Positions 20,250 to 31,838 of a DNA stretch of 64,000 nucleotides are shown here, in pieces. Every line of letters starts with the position of its first letter. The stretch's first letter is position 1. The notes under the pieces were generated by a model. It had not been told where the DNA came from, did not search any database, and was given only the letters and a program-made list of their open reading frames with translations. Both the position numbers and the translations under genes were made by a program. The stretch spans positions 496,001-560,000 of the forward strand of contig JAUKTV010000010.1 in assembly GCA_030549205.1 (NCBI GenBank), read 5' to 3'. The DNA comes from Apiosordaria backusii. Taxonomy: Eukaryota; Ascomycota; Sordariomycetes; Sordariales; Lasiosphaeriaceae.

Positions 20250-23095
20250 TTAGTAACCCTCCTGCGGACCGCCATGTCCGCCAAACATGTTTTGGTTTGC
20301 TCCATGAAACCCCCATTCCACATGCTCACTCCCCTGAAGACCATGCACGTCCATGGGCCCTGAGGTTGGGGTAAAGCCAGGCATTGGACCATGCCCACCC
20401 TGACCATAGACTTCATGTGGTTGTTGCTGTTGAGGGAGCTGGTGTCTGTGCTGCTGTTGGTGTTGGTGGTGAGGGTGGCCAGGTCCAACGACACCATGGT
20501 GCATGCCTATCGGTGATTGAACCTGCATCGTCACATTCAGGTCGTCGGGCAGAGGCTTGCTGCAGGTGGGACAATACAGATTACCGCAGCGGCCTGGGGG
20601 ATGATCCTCGACGAGGGTTTGGGCCGAGTCACGGTTTTCGTCCCGCATCCAAGTTGAGGCGATAGAAGACCTGGGGGTTATGAGACGGCTTGCTCGGATG
20701 GTTGACGTGGATTGTGGTCGGGGGATCATGTCGTGCTGCTGGAGCCCTTCGCTAGTGGGGACGTGGACTGGGTTTTGGTGCTCTTGGGCTGCGAGATAAT
20801 TCTGGACGTCGAGATGGCTTGGTCCAATGGGGACAGGAGAGTAGTGAGCTGGTGCTGGTATGAGATCTGGAGATTGAAACATGTCCCCGGCGGTAGTATA
20901 AGGAATGGCATAGTTAGCAGGCATGCTGACGGTAGGTGATTCCCAGTTGGGATGCTGGTAGGCTGAGATCGGTTCCAACTGCCCAGATGTTGAAGCTGGC
21001 ATCAGAGCAGATTGACTCGGAAGAACTGAGGGTGGCCTGAAGGAGCTGCTGATCGCTCTAGCTTGTGACTGAGGGGTTCGAGCTCGTTGAATGGGGACTG
21101 GGATTTGCGTAGTTGGCTGTGTTTTTGGCAACACTTCAGCCCTCTTGACCCTCTTCACTGGGTTCGGACGTCTTCTGGCTGCAGCCGATGCAGCTGAAGG
21201 GACACCAGGTCCTGGGCTTTCGGTGCCGGGGACTGTGCTGACCATACCCGTGCTACCCGATAACATTGTCGGAGTTGATGCAGGGGAAGGGGTCGGCCGT
21301 TGTCCGCTTGGGGCCCAGCTGCTCGTATCCGACATATCTGCCACCACTGTGTTATCCACTGGGTTTACGTTGAAGAAAGAGACAGCCCCTGAGATCTTCA
21401 TCTCCCAGTCCTGCACCACAGTTTCGATCCAGTTATAGATCGACTTGATGCTTCTTTTCAGTCCTTGGTGAATCTTCATGTCAATATCCCCGATATGAGT
21501 TGCCCCTTCAAGAACGTGGCGGTACTGGAGCTCGAGCAATTCCTTCAGTTGATCCTTGAATTTCTCCGACTCGGAAATAAAGTCAAAGGCTTCCATCACC
21601 GGAATGAATGCTATCATCATGTCAGCCAAACTCCATTGGACCAACACACGAAACACTTACCTGGCTCGGGGATCTCCCTGTCATGCGGAAACAAAAGCCT
21701 CCACAATGAACCCCAGTTATCGATCTTCGCCTTGAGACTTCTGGCCTCGAGTGACGAGATGATCTTCTGCGTAATACCATCCTCAGGGTTCGCCCCGCCG
21801 TGGTCAACAGACAGCCGGCATGGCTCCGGTTGCCGCAAGTGAGAGTCAAGGTCGTTTTTCGAAGGAAAGCCCTTGCAGCATCGAGGGCAAAGAAATGGGC
21901 CCGCATTTCTCTGAACTGGCGGGTGGTGAGCACGAATGTGTTTTTTAAGTTGTGACATGTCGGAAAATGAGTGTGTGGCGCAGACGTAGTGGTCTCGCAC
22001 GTTGAATCGAAGAGGGTTTCTCTTTCGGTAAGGACAGCTGAAGTTTGTTATGTTTTTGCTGGTGTAGCCCTGAGCGGTCATGATGGTGTCTCCATCGTCA
22101 TCCCCTCCACCCATGTGGCCCCGGCCTCCCAGCCCGCTTCCATCGTCGCTGCCTCCCCCTTCAGCCTTTCTCTTGCCTTTGCTGAAGTACCCCCCAGAAG
22201 ACTGCTGATCGTGACTTCCGTCGCCAGGCGTACCTCCACCCTGTGACACTGGTGTTCCCTGCCCAGAAGCCGCTTGCACATAGCCCATGTCTCCATCCTG
22301 GGCTACGCTTGAGAGCTCTTGGACATAGCGGTATGTACAATCCCAGATCATTAACGGGGCCGCACAATCGTCGACATCCTTGCCGCAAGTGTTCCGCAGA
22401 ACCCAAGAAGAGATCTCATCGATGAGCCTGTCCTCATCCAGCTCACCATCCTCCTCCAACTTCTTGCAAGTCATGCTGGAACTGGGCCTGGATGGTACAC
22501 CCAGGTGGTTTCTACTTTCCGAGGAGGACATCTTGACAAGATTCGGATGGTAGGCAAGCACTGGCGCCTCACCGCTATCAGCATCTTCCACCTCGATGCG
22601 GATCTCACGGGAAAGGCGTGATTCTGCCCGGCTGCAGGAAGACGCGGTGTTGACACAGGTCGTGGAGGTGAGGATTGAGTCGATAGATCCAACCACCCGA
22701 TGTGTTTTTCGGAAGTCCTTGTCTGCTGGCTGGTCCTCAGCAGGGTCCTGGTCCTTTGCTTTGGCGAGGTTGCTGTGTGAGTCGACAGACTTTAGCTGAG
22801 GGCGGTTATGAGGCTTGGTCATCATATCTGATATGATAACCTTGGGACCTCTACCAACACCAAAGCTGGACATAGTTGGGCTCTGGGGCGGTGTTGATCC
22901 AGATAGAGATAAAGTATCTGTGGCAGGCTTGGGATAGCGGTCAACAGGGTCTTGTCCCTGTGTCTTCAAGTCGATGTCGGCGGCTGCAGTCTTCCGGCCA
23001 TGGTGCTTTGGTCGAAGTGGAATGCATATGTTCATGCTGCCTCCCTTCTGTGCAACACGCGACGACACCACAGGGGACCTGCCGCGGGGTTCCAT
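20250..23095 (-). CDS. C2H2-type zinc finger protein with long disordered tail, 931 aa
   Basis: Two exons, 23095-21661 and 21610-20250, are joined across a 50-bp phase-1 intron with a GTAAGT donor and ATGATAG acceptor. The N-terminal 340 residues are Ser/Pro-rich with a conserved-looking helix (DEDRLIDEISSWVLRNTCGK). The zinc region spans residues 354-426: FSCPYRKRNPLRFNVRDH, then HSFSDMSQLKKHIRAHH, then FLCPRCCKGFPSKNDLDSHL. This arrangement is common in Pezizomycotina proteins of unknown role. After the splice a helical segment (FDFISESEKFKDQLKELLELQYRHVLEG) is followed by a long low-complexity tail with RPNPVKRVKRAEV (possible nuclear signal), GRCGNLYCPTCSKPLPDD (a C-x-x-C finger-like patch) and a His/Gln-rich stretch. 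It is probably nuclear and possibly a regulator; target unknown. Confidence 0.85.
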
Positions 23096-25116
23096 GATGA
23101 ACTACCAGGTCAGTCACAGATCAGGTCAGGCTCTTGAGCCTCAGGCCCCTCCTTTCGAAGGCTAAGACAGCGCAACACAGCGCAACGGGCGCGGTGGACG
23201 GAGTACACCGAGACGAAACGTCTTGGACCACGCTGACCCGGTCACGTCTCGGTGTCAGTCAGGCCAGGCGTGTATCGGGAGTCGGGATGCGGAGACAATG
23301 GACGGGGTGGGACGGGATCAAAAGAGTGACTGTCCAGCGAGTGGTAATTTGTTCTTCATGCGTGAAGCGTAGAGAGTGGGTGCTGTAACGAACGGAAGGC
23401 GAGTCGCCAACGAGAGGGCATAACAAAAGAGAGATTGGGGCCACGGGTTCAACGACACACCCCGACCAGTCAGTCTGCCGAACAAGAGATGTCGGCGCCC
23501 GTCATGTTTCTTCAGTCGCAAAAGTTCAAAAGTTTGACAGCTGGAGAATTCGACGTCCCAAGAGGCAGTTCGCGCTTTCCGCAATCTCCCCTGACCGCGT
23601 AATTTCGATCGCTACCGTGTGGCGTCGGCCAATTAAACAACGTCGGCCCGCCATTGGCTCAGGCATCCTCTCCTGGGGCCTACCCCTGTACCCCAAGGAC
23701 CGCAACAGGGTCACATCGCCAATCTCAGATTGATGCCTTTCCTCTGCCCGTGAATCTGGGACGGGAGATCTGTTTTGTGATCGGGCTGTGTTTCCGGGTC
23801 CGCTATAAAACTGTCATCATCATCCCTCCCCGTACATACACGCACTGACGCTATCGAGAAAACAGCTTAAAAATGGCTGTGTTTGCCTTCCAAGCCTCGA
23901 TTGTTTACATCTTGCGCCGCAGTCTTCACAGCAGCCAAAAAAACGCGGTGGTCAATTCTCCGAGGTCAATGTTGCAACAGCCGTCCATTCGGCAGCCGGG
24001 CCGGTTAACTAACTGGCCTTCCAGTTCAACTCTTGCTGTTCCAACAAGATGCAATTCTTGGGTCAAATTGATTTCTACAGAAAAATCTCCGGTTTCAACT
24101 GCACTGATCAAATATTGCAGGTGCAGCATGGCAACATGACCTGATTGCTGTGCGGTCCTTTCCTCGGATCGTTTCCAGTCTGCAACCGACCACCTGCTCC
24201 TGCATGGCCAAGCCCACTCGAAATCCGCTTCCATGCATATGCAACATGATATGCAGGCTTCTAGAAAATCCACCATCGCGTATCGTTGAAGTGTTTATTT
24301 TGCACCTTTCAGTATTTTTGGCATGTGTTAATGCTTCAACTTTCATCTTTTGGCGGAGAAAGTACGTAATGAGTTGAGCTTCAAAGTGAGACATGGAACC
24401 ATTCAATCACGCTTATGGGACATGATAACCCCAGGACCATGGTAAATGCATGTGTGTATCGGGAGAGCTTGGGTGGATAAAAGAACAAGGAAGGGCTGAA
24501 ATTCCCAGCCTTTTCGGCTTCTGAATGATGGAACGACCCAGAGATTGGCCTCTTCATGCAGCGCTTACAACAACATGCACCGCGGCTTGTAGAGATTCAC
24601 ATGCTTTATCTTGCCCAAATATCTTTGCCAGCCTTGTCACAGCGGCTCAGTCTGCAGGGGCCATAGAAAATTTCAGAATGGCCTCAGGCCGAGAGTGAAG
24701 AAACACTGCACATCATCTGTATAATTAGGAACAGTCCGGTCATTTGTAACACAGGTTGAAGCTCAAGTAAAGCCCAGACAAAGCAAAGGTCCAGAAAGAA
24801 GCTCGGATAAACGCCAGAGCAAGCTGAGATAAAGTCTCCATATTGCTCACATTAATCTAAGCGGGCCTGGGATAGAGTTTATGTTAAGCTCAGACTTGCG
24901 TGAATAAAAGTCATACAAAGACTTTACGGATGTGAACATCTAGGGCTCAAGGAAAGGGGTCTCTACTGTGTAATAGTGCTATATAATTGTGACTACAACC
25001 TCCAACTAACAACAATCCCATGACCGATGTATCTTTCCAGATCTGCTATCCAACTTATATTTACACAGAGAAGCAAACAACGACATATAAGAGGAAAGAA
25101 AAGCTTAAACAGAACT
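23096..25116. other. 2-kb intergenic region with degenerate repeat near 24700-24900
   Basis: It contains the promoter of the C2H2 gene and the 3' flank of the DUF7580 gene. Between about 24720 and 24900 the minus strand shows imperfect reiterations of a TTTATCYRAGCTT-like motif and ends with a block resembling sequence at 42068-42095 (GAGCTTAACATAAACTCTAT against AAGCTTAATCCAAACTCTAT). No coding region is supported. Confidence 0.5.
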
Positions 25117-26772
25117 TTAAACCTCATATCTCTTCCAGACCTCAAACAACGGCATCAACACCGTCTCTTTAAACCTCTCAAGAAAAGTGGAATGCTTTGA
25201 TACAAGCTGACTCGGGTTCCCATAAATATCTGTGAACTTCCTGTTGATACAGACGTGTACCGCATTAGCATAGGCCACGCTTGCCTCCCTCCTTATCTTT
25301 CCAGTCTGTAGCAGGTTGATTGCCATACAGCGATCAGCAAGAATCTGAGAAGCTGTCCAGTCCGCCGGGGCGGATTCCTTCCTTATATCCTCCATTGTTT
25401 TGCCCATCGCCAGTTCAATAAGAGCCAGGCCGAGCTTGGTCAAAACTGGTTCGTCATCGTGAAGTAGCTCCGCGAATTGCATGGGTGCCACAGCGGTTTG
25501 AATCGATGCGGAATCTGCTTGGTAGCCCACCGAGTACACCTCCCTGAATATAACTGGGAATTTGATCGAGTTCTCGTAACTCCTGTCATCAGAACGATCA
25601 TTGTCATCGGGGGAGACTTGGCTGACACAAACATCCCACGTCCAGGATTCATTGACCCATGGAGTTTCGCATAGCTGAACGATCGCTAGACAAAGTCGAA
25701 GTGCCAGTTCCCACCGATCTTTGGGTGTCAAGCCGTTCCCAGGCTGCCGGAGATCAGCAAACGTCATGATGGGATTCTTTTTCCCGTTGGCATCAATCCT
25801 TGCTGCTTTCATGTACATCCTGTTATTTTCCGCCCCGATCCGAACCTTGCGGACCGCCCCTTCCGACGCAACCTCTTCGACCAAGGAACAAAGATCCCGA
25901 ATTGCGGCTGCTTCCGGGTCGCTCTCGGGCACGGTTTCGAAGAGAACTGTAGTGGGTGCTTCTGTTGGTGCTTCTAAACCGGCGTGGCAGGCTAGACGAA
26001 AAGCCCACTCAGAGTGAAATGTTGGTGGGTCCGTCAAGGGCTGAGCACACGTCGCACAGTAACAGCCCACGCCAACGACATGTGGTTTTTGGCAAGCGCA
26101 AGTGTACTTTTCCTTGATGAGCTCGAAAAGCTCACCAGCTTGACTTCCAGCCGGCTGGGACATGTTGATGACAAAAGTGCTTCGTTGGCTCTGGAATTGC
26201 TGATATGTATTTATGAACGGTCGGTCGTCGAGCAGGTCTCGGAGTTCCTTGGTGAGGTCCTTGATCTGATTGATCTTTTCTCTGATGGGTGACTTTTCCG
26301 CCCCGGCCCGAATGGTCTTGATCCTTGTCATGACTCTGCCGAGTACATCCTATTGTCATGTCAGTATTCGCGTGCTTCAAACAACACCGGCAAGGCCTAC
26401 TGTTCCAGGGCATAAATTGTCGAGCTCGGTCCTGACTTGATCTAGCAGCATCCGTATTTTCTCCAAGTACTCAAGCGAGACCTTGAGTTTGACCTCGCCA
26501 ATCCGGACGCGAAGGCTTTCCTTCAAAATAGGATCTTGCCATAGGGTCTGATCGACAAGGCCGTCCGAGGGAACGAGGAGTCGGACCTGCTGGTATGGAA
26601 GAGCAGACTCCAGAATGCGCTTGATAATGCCTTCGTAGATTTGGGACACGACAACCACTTTTGTACTGAGGTCCGCCGCATTGCTCCCCTTCAAGTCGCT
26701 GTACTTCTTAGCCAGGCTGATAACGATGGGATACAAACTTAAGACAACCCCAATGAGTTCTATGCCTGACAT
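25117..26772 (-). CDS. DUF7580-type protein with hydrophobic N-terminal helix, 534 aa
   Basis: Exons are 26772-26401 and 26349-25117, with a 51-bp phase-0 intron (donor GTAGGC, acceptor ACAATAG). The start MSGIELIGVVLSLYPIVISLAKKYSDLKG is the amphipathic or hydrophobic N-terminal helix found in many fungal HeLo-like and prion-associated N-terminal domains, followed by helices to about residue 190. A Cys-rich insert (YTCACQKPHVVGVGCYCATC) lies near residues 205-230. The C-terminal half resembles DUF7580, including LRLCLAIVQLCETPWVNESW (TPW at 353-355), FREVYSVGYQ and LTKLGLALIELAMGKTM, a degenerate kinase-like layout. No catalytic kinase residues are evident. It is transcribed divergently from the NLR gene with 701 bp between starts. 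I infer a role in non-self recognition or cell-death signalling from context and family association, not from direct evidence. Confidence 0.83.
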
Positions 26773-27473
26773 CGTATATGGCTGAAAGGCTCCGGAATCT
26801 CGAAGGCGGCTGCAAAACGAAGAGTTGTCGACAGGCTCGTTGAAAGGTTAAAGTACTGGCGGACTGTAGCCGAGGTCGAGCGGAAAGATAGCCACCTCAG
26901 GTAATCGGATATCGCCCTGAAGAGCGTCATGTGCGCGGGGTGGTTGCCTTCGAATGTGAGAGCCTCGTCCAGAAACATCACTGCCGCGCCCCACGACTGC
27001 ATGGTGTGCTGGTACCAGTACATCGTCATGTCCGAAAGTGCACATTCTAGGCTACTTGTCAGCGCCCAGTAGGGAACGACTCCCGGGCACCCAGGGCGAG
27101 TCGAGATGGTGGAAAGCAGGGTTCCGGGCGGCCATTTTGGGAATGTTGCATATGTATATTAACATGACGGCAGACCGAGTGGGGGTCTTGGAGTTATCGG
27201 GTACGCGTCGTCCGAATCACCAGCAGCCAGTCGCTCCTGCAGCCAGACAGCCTTGTGAAATGCCCCCGTGCGGGGTATCATGTCGGTTCTCGACAGACAA
27301 GAAGACTGGAAAGACGGGCTCAGTCTGCCTTGCTGCGCAACGAACTGAAGACTGAGGTGATCTGCAACAGATCTTTCCTTGATGTTCGTAGAGGGCGCAA
27401 TTTCTCTTTCTGCTCCTTGCGACCCTGCACAGTTAATCTGGCAGGAACCATCAGCCCCCAGACCGCACTGGCC
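26773..27473. other. Divergent promoter between the DUF7580 and NLR genes
   Basis: Seven hundred bases lie between the two start codons. The minus-strand frame 27029-26760 encodes 89 residues of protein-like composition (YWYQHTMQSWGAAVMFLDEA) that overlaps the DUF7580 start in another frame; it may be a gene remnant or an upstream open frame. The rest would hold shared regulatory sequence. Confidence 0.5.
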
Positions 27474-30400
27474 ATGGAGAGCCCCACCCAAGGTGAGGCT
27501 GGCGTTGGTGGGTGGAAAGCACACCGTGAGACGGAGTCCCAGAAGCTTCGGGCAAAAGCTCCTCTAGCCGCCCAGTTTGAGGATTGTGCACAGGCCCTGC
27601 GGCAGCTTCATCTTGCCATCACCTCAGACTCTTCAGACGGTACCCTCCGCGACCTCGTGGAACGATGTCTACAGAGACTGACCGCTTGGGGCCATGATAC
27701 TGGCGCGTCGTCTCGGAGGCTTGATCACTCGTTGCGAAGGGCGATAAAGCCACAGGATAGTACCCTGATGCTCTTGAAGGGGCTCCACGAATCGATAGTC
27801 AATGGTAAGTATATCGCCAGCTTTCCCATTAGCCAGTACTCTCCACTCACAAGGTCTTGATAGCAACGGAGTCATTACCCACTGTCTTTGACGAGTTTGG
27901 CGTACGACCCCAGAAAAGCAAGCTCGCCCCCCCTCTCTCAACCGCGCTGTCGCCTTCATCCGAACAGCAAAAGACACAAGAGTTGCTGGAGATTCTGGGC
28001 TTGGAGGATCAAGATCCTGATGATTCGAATACACAAAGATACCTTATCGAGGCAGAGGACATTCTCGACGATCTTGCTGACCTCCAACCAACACTGCTGG
28101 ATCCGTTTGACGACGTGGAGGCGGAATTCCCACCTGATGCCAGTCGACAAGAGATTCTTGACCGCGTGTATGCGAATCATGTCTTTTCCAAAGCACCATC
28201 TTTTCTTATCGAACGGCTTGTGGCGGCCAACCAGCGGCGACGGCGATACATCTACGACCTGAGAAGACAAGCTGTCAGCAATGGCGGCGAAACCGGGGAA
28301 ATTCCTCTAGGCATTATTGCCGCCGGGACAGGCCTGCTCAGGCCTGCGCATTCAAGAAAGGCCCGAGCCGCGAGCTCAGTCAGTCGAATTCGTGGCTACC
28401 GGAAAGCTAAAACACCATCTGGGTCAGAACTTGGTGCCTCGCGGACAACCCCGTCCACCGTAGGCAGGACCTCTTTCTTTTCGCACAACCCCATACACGA
28501 GCAGGAGTCTGTTACGTCTTTCCCCTCTACAGGCATGGATAACGACGATGATATTCAGCCTCCTGACCCTCCGGTGGACATCACGGACGGAAAGAACCTT
28601 CCATTTTCATGTCACTACTGCCGTTTTGAGGTTCCGCTGGAACATGACAAGACAAAGATGAGCTGGGACGACTGGCTGGCACACCTATATCTGGATCTCC
28701 AGCCGTATATCTGCACGTTTGAGGGGTGTAGTCGAGCCCAGAAGTTGTTCGGCATGAAGCAAGAGTGGTTTCAACACGAACTCGATTATCATCGGACACG
28801 TCAAGCTTGGTATTGCGGGAGCGCAGATTGCGATAGAGAGTTCGAAGCACAGGCCCTCTTTGAGGAACATCTGAAATCTGTCCACTCAGAAATTGTCGTC
28901 TCCAACCCCCAGCTGCTTGATCTGCTAGTCAGTAGATCCCAAAGACTGTCGCTGCAGTATCCCCCATCACTACAGCGTGAGTGTCCAATGTGCGGCAGTC
29001 CGTACAAGGAGAGTTGGCCGGACTGGAAAGACCACATCGCCTTCCATCTCGAACAATTCGCTCTCTTTGCGCTCGGTCAAGACGATGGAGAAAACGTGGC
29101 CGATGAGGATGATGACGAAGTTCGTAAAGAGCTCGTTAATGACTATGTCGAGCATTCGCAGCTGTATGTACCCAGCGTTCATAATGAGGGGTCCGTTCCG
29201 CAAGAGGCCCCACCAACAGCCATTCAACGAAGTGTGATGCCCGATGAGAGCAATGACCTTCAGAGTTTCATTGATAGTTCCGCCGGTGGAGAAAAGCGTG
29301 ACAGAAAAGGAGCTGAACGAGACTGGGTCGAAGCATACATCAACAAGGAGACCCAAGGAGAACCGGGATTGGAAGACGACAGTCTTACCATTCATGAGAG
29401 CTTTGAGACTAGCTATATTAATGTTCCCAAACGCAACATGGAATTTGTGGGTAGGGATGGTGACCTTCAGCATCTCGACGATTTGCTCTCGAAATCTGGC
29501 AACATCTGCGTTATGAGCGGTCGGGGTGGAATTGGTAAAACCGCAACCGCAGTCGAGTATGCACGGCGATCTGATCGAAAGTTTGAGACGGTAATCTGGG
29601 TCGAGGCTGAAGACCAAGGTGGTCTTGCCGACAGATACAACTACATTGGCTCAAAGATCTTCCATCCAAAACCTGACAATCAAGACTCCACTACCTACAT
29701 GCTCGAAATTCGAGGATTGTTAGGCAGATTGGAGAAACCGTGGTTGCTAATCTTCGACAATGTCGAAGCATGGGACGACATATCCCGCTATATCCCGCGA
29801 AACCTTCCAAAGACCAGGGGCTCGATTCTCATCACCACGCGGGATCAAGCTCTTATCCGCATGGACACCTCAGCCGATTCTCTCCCGCTTGAGCGAGGGC
29901 TTCATCGGATAGAACTGGGACCACTGACACCCAACGAGGCCGCTAAGTTCCTGATTGTGGCGATCGATCCTGGATGGGCCTCATTTGACGAGCTTCCAAG
30001 TCATGTTGACTACGATCAAGCTGTCGACATTGCAGAAAAGGTTAAGCGGCTACCGCTGGCACTCATCATGGTGGCTGGATATCTGAAGACATCCCGCGCA
30101 ACGTTAGACGATTTCATGGAGATATGGGAAGAGAAAGCAACATTTCTAGCGACCCAAAAGGGCCACAAAGCATTGGTAACGGAGGTAGACTCTTCCCTCG
30201 ACATGCTCTGGGAGATTGGCATCAGCGAACTCGGCGTGCCGGCCCGAAATCTCCTCGAGATTCTTGCTTTCCTCGATCCGGAAAACATTCAAAAGGATCT
30301 CTTGGTAGGGGACCACACAGAGGACCACCTGAAATTCCTAAATGTGACTCAGGCAATGCAGTACAAACGGATGATACGTGCTTTGGAAGGCCGGAAACTG

Positions 30401-31838
30401 ATCGAAGTGCGGTCCACTGAAGACGGCAAGGAGTCATACCGTATACACAGAGAACTTCAACGGAAGATCATCATTGACATTGGCCTCCAGCTGAAATTTG
30501 ACAGCGCCATGAGAAAGGCGACGCGGCTTGTGCGCAAGCGCTTTCCAAAGGCGCCCCCAGAGCAGACCCCAGCACCGGAAAACCGAGAGATGTGCAAGGA
30601 GTACATGCCACACATCAGCAGCCTTCATCGGGCATTTGAGGAGGGAGAAAGAACATTCCCAGGCTTTGAACGATTAGAAGAACTGGCGGACCTGTTTTAC
30701 GATGCTGGCTTCTATATCTGGGACAGCCAAGCTGAAGGCCATAATAGCCTCGAATTACTCGACGCAGCTGAACGGATCCACGACAACAAACACCCCAGAA
30801 CTGATCCTATGGCGCCTCGACGGGCCGATATTCATTGTATATCAGGGCTATTGCGCTACGCTATGGGCTGCCAGGAGCGCGAAGAAACTCGAAGAAGACT
30901 GGAGTTGGCGAGGAACATCCGCAAATACGTCTATGTGCAGTCTAAAACGAAAGAGAACGACGTGCTCCTCCAAAATGCCGCCACCGACTATGGTCTCGTG
31001 CTACTGAACCAGTACGAATTTGAAGACGCCGAGAAGATATTTGACCACTGTCTCGAGCATTATCGAGAATGGGACACGGAGGATAAGATCCCCTTCGAGT
31101 ACTCCAAGTATTACTACAACATGGGGGTTGTGCGGATGTGCCAGGAGAAGCTGGATGAATCGATTCAATTCCTCCAGCGCTCCGTTGAACTGGTTGAGTC
31201 GGCCTTTGGGAAGGTTACGCAATACTGGGACAATTACTTCATGCTGGCATGCGCGATTCGGCAAGCCGGCGGCAAAGAAAATTACAAACGGTCGCTCGGA
31301 ATGCACCTCGAGATCCGCGAGGCCAGGCTGAACTCGGCAGGAAAGCACAGTAAAGGAGCGATTTTGAGTACGTTTGCGGTTGGTGGGATGTATGTCGAAC
31401 TCGACGACTTACCGAAAGCTATGTAAGTACTGCCACTACGAGTAGATACAAATGTATGTGCTGACATGGGATAGAATCTACCTCGAAGAGTGTATCGAAC
31501 TCGGCTCCATATCTAACTGGACCGCCGAGGCGCTCGGCCGCGCACGTTTGCACCTCGCCTGTATCTACCGGCGGCAAGGTATCAAGGAGCAAGAGGCTAC
31601 AGAAATGGAAAGGCAAGCTATGGTTGTGTTAGATGAACTCTCGGAATACGCCGCGAGGTGGTTTGAGGGGGTTAAGGAGCCGCTGGTGACGTATGACGAC
31701 CTGCAAGCTACTGATGAAGGGAGGTATATTGGGACATCGTTATTGCGACTTCTTTGGGCAAGGAGACGAGGGAAGAAGAGAATCGGCTTCTATTTGGATC
31801 TTAAAGGGGAGGGCGTTACCATGAATACAGGGCTATGA
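27474..31838 (+). CDS. NLR-type protein: AcuF-like zinc fingers, NB-ARC ATPase, TPR repeats, 1417 aa
   Basis: Exons are 27474-27804, 27864-31422 and 31475-31838 (introns of 59 bp, GTAAGT, phase 1; and 52 bp, GTAAGT, phase 2). The start was chosen for its context (GGCCATGG); an in-frame ATG at 27255 is possible. Domains are, in order: a helical N-terminal region ending in FLIERLVAANQRRRRYIYDLRR; a Cys/His-rich region, residues 360-505, resembling the fungal AcuF-type C2H2 domain (PFSCHYC, YICTFEGC, WFQHELDYHR, CPMCGSPY, HIAFHLEQFALFAL); an NB-ARC domain with FVGRDGDL, P-loop GRGGIGKT (663-670), Walker B WLLIFDN (737-743), ILITTRDQ and the GLPL-like RLPLALIMVAGYL; then a winged-helix segment and TPR-like repeats from about residue 1050 to 1385. 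This is the architecture of fungal signal-transducing ATPases of the STAND class. It is probably a cytosolic sensor that oligomerises on ATP binding; the ligand is unknown. Confidence 0.92.
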
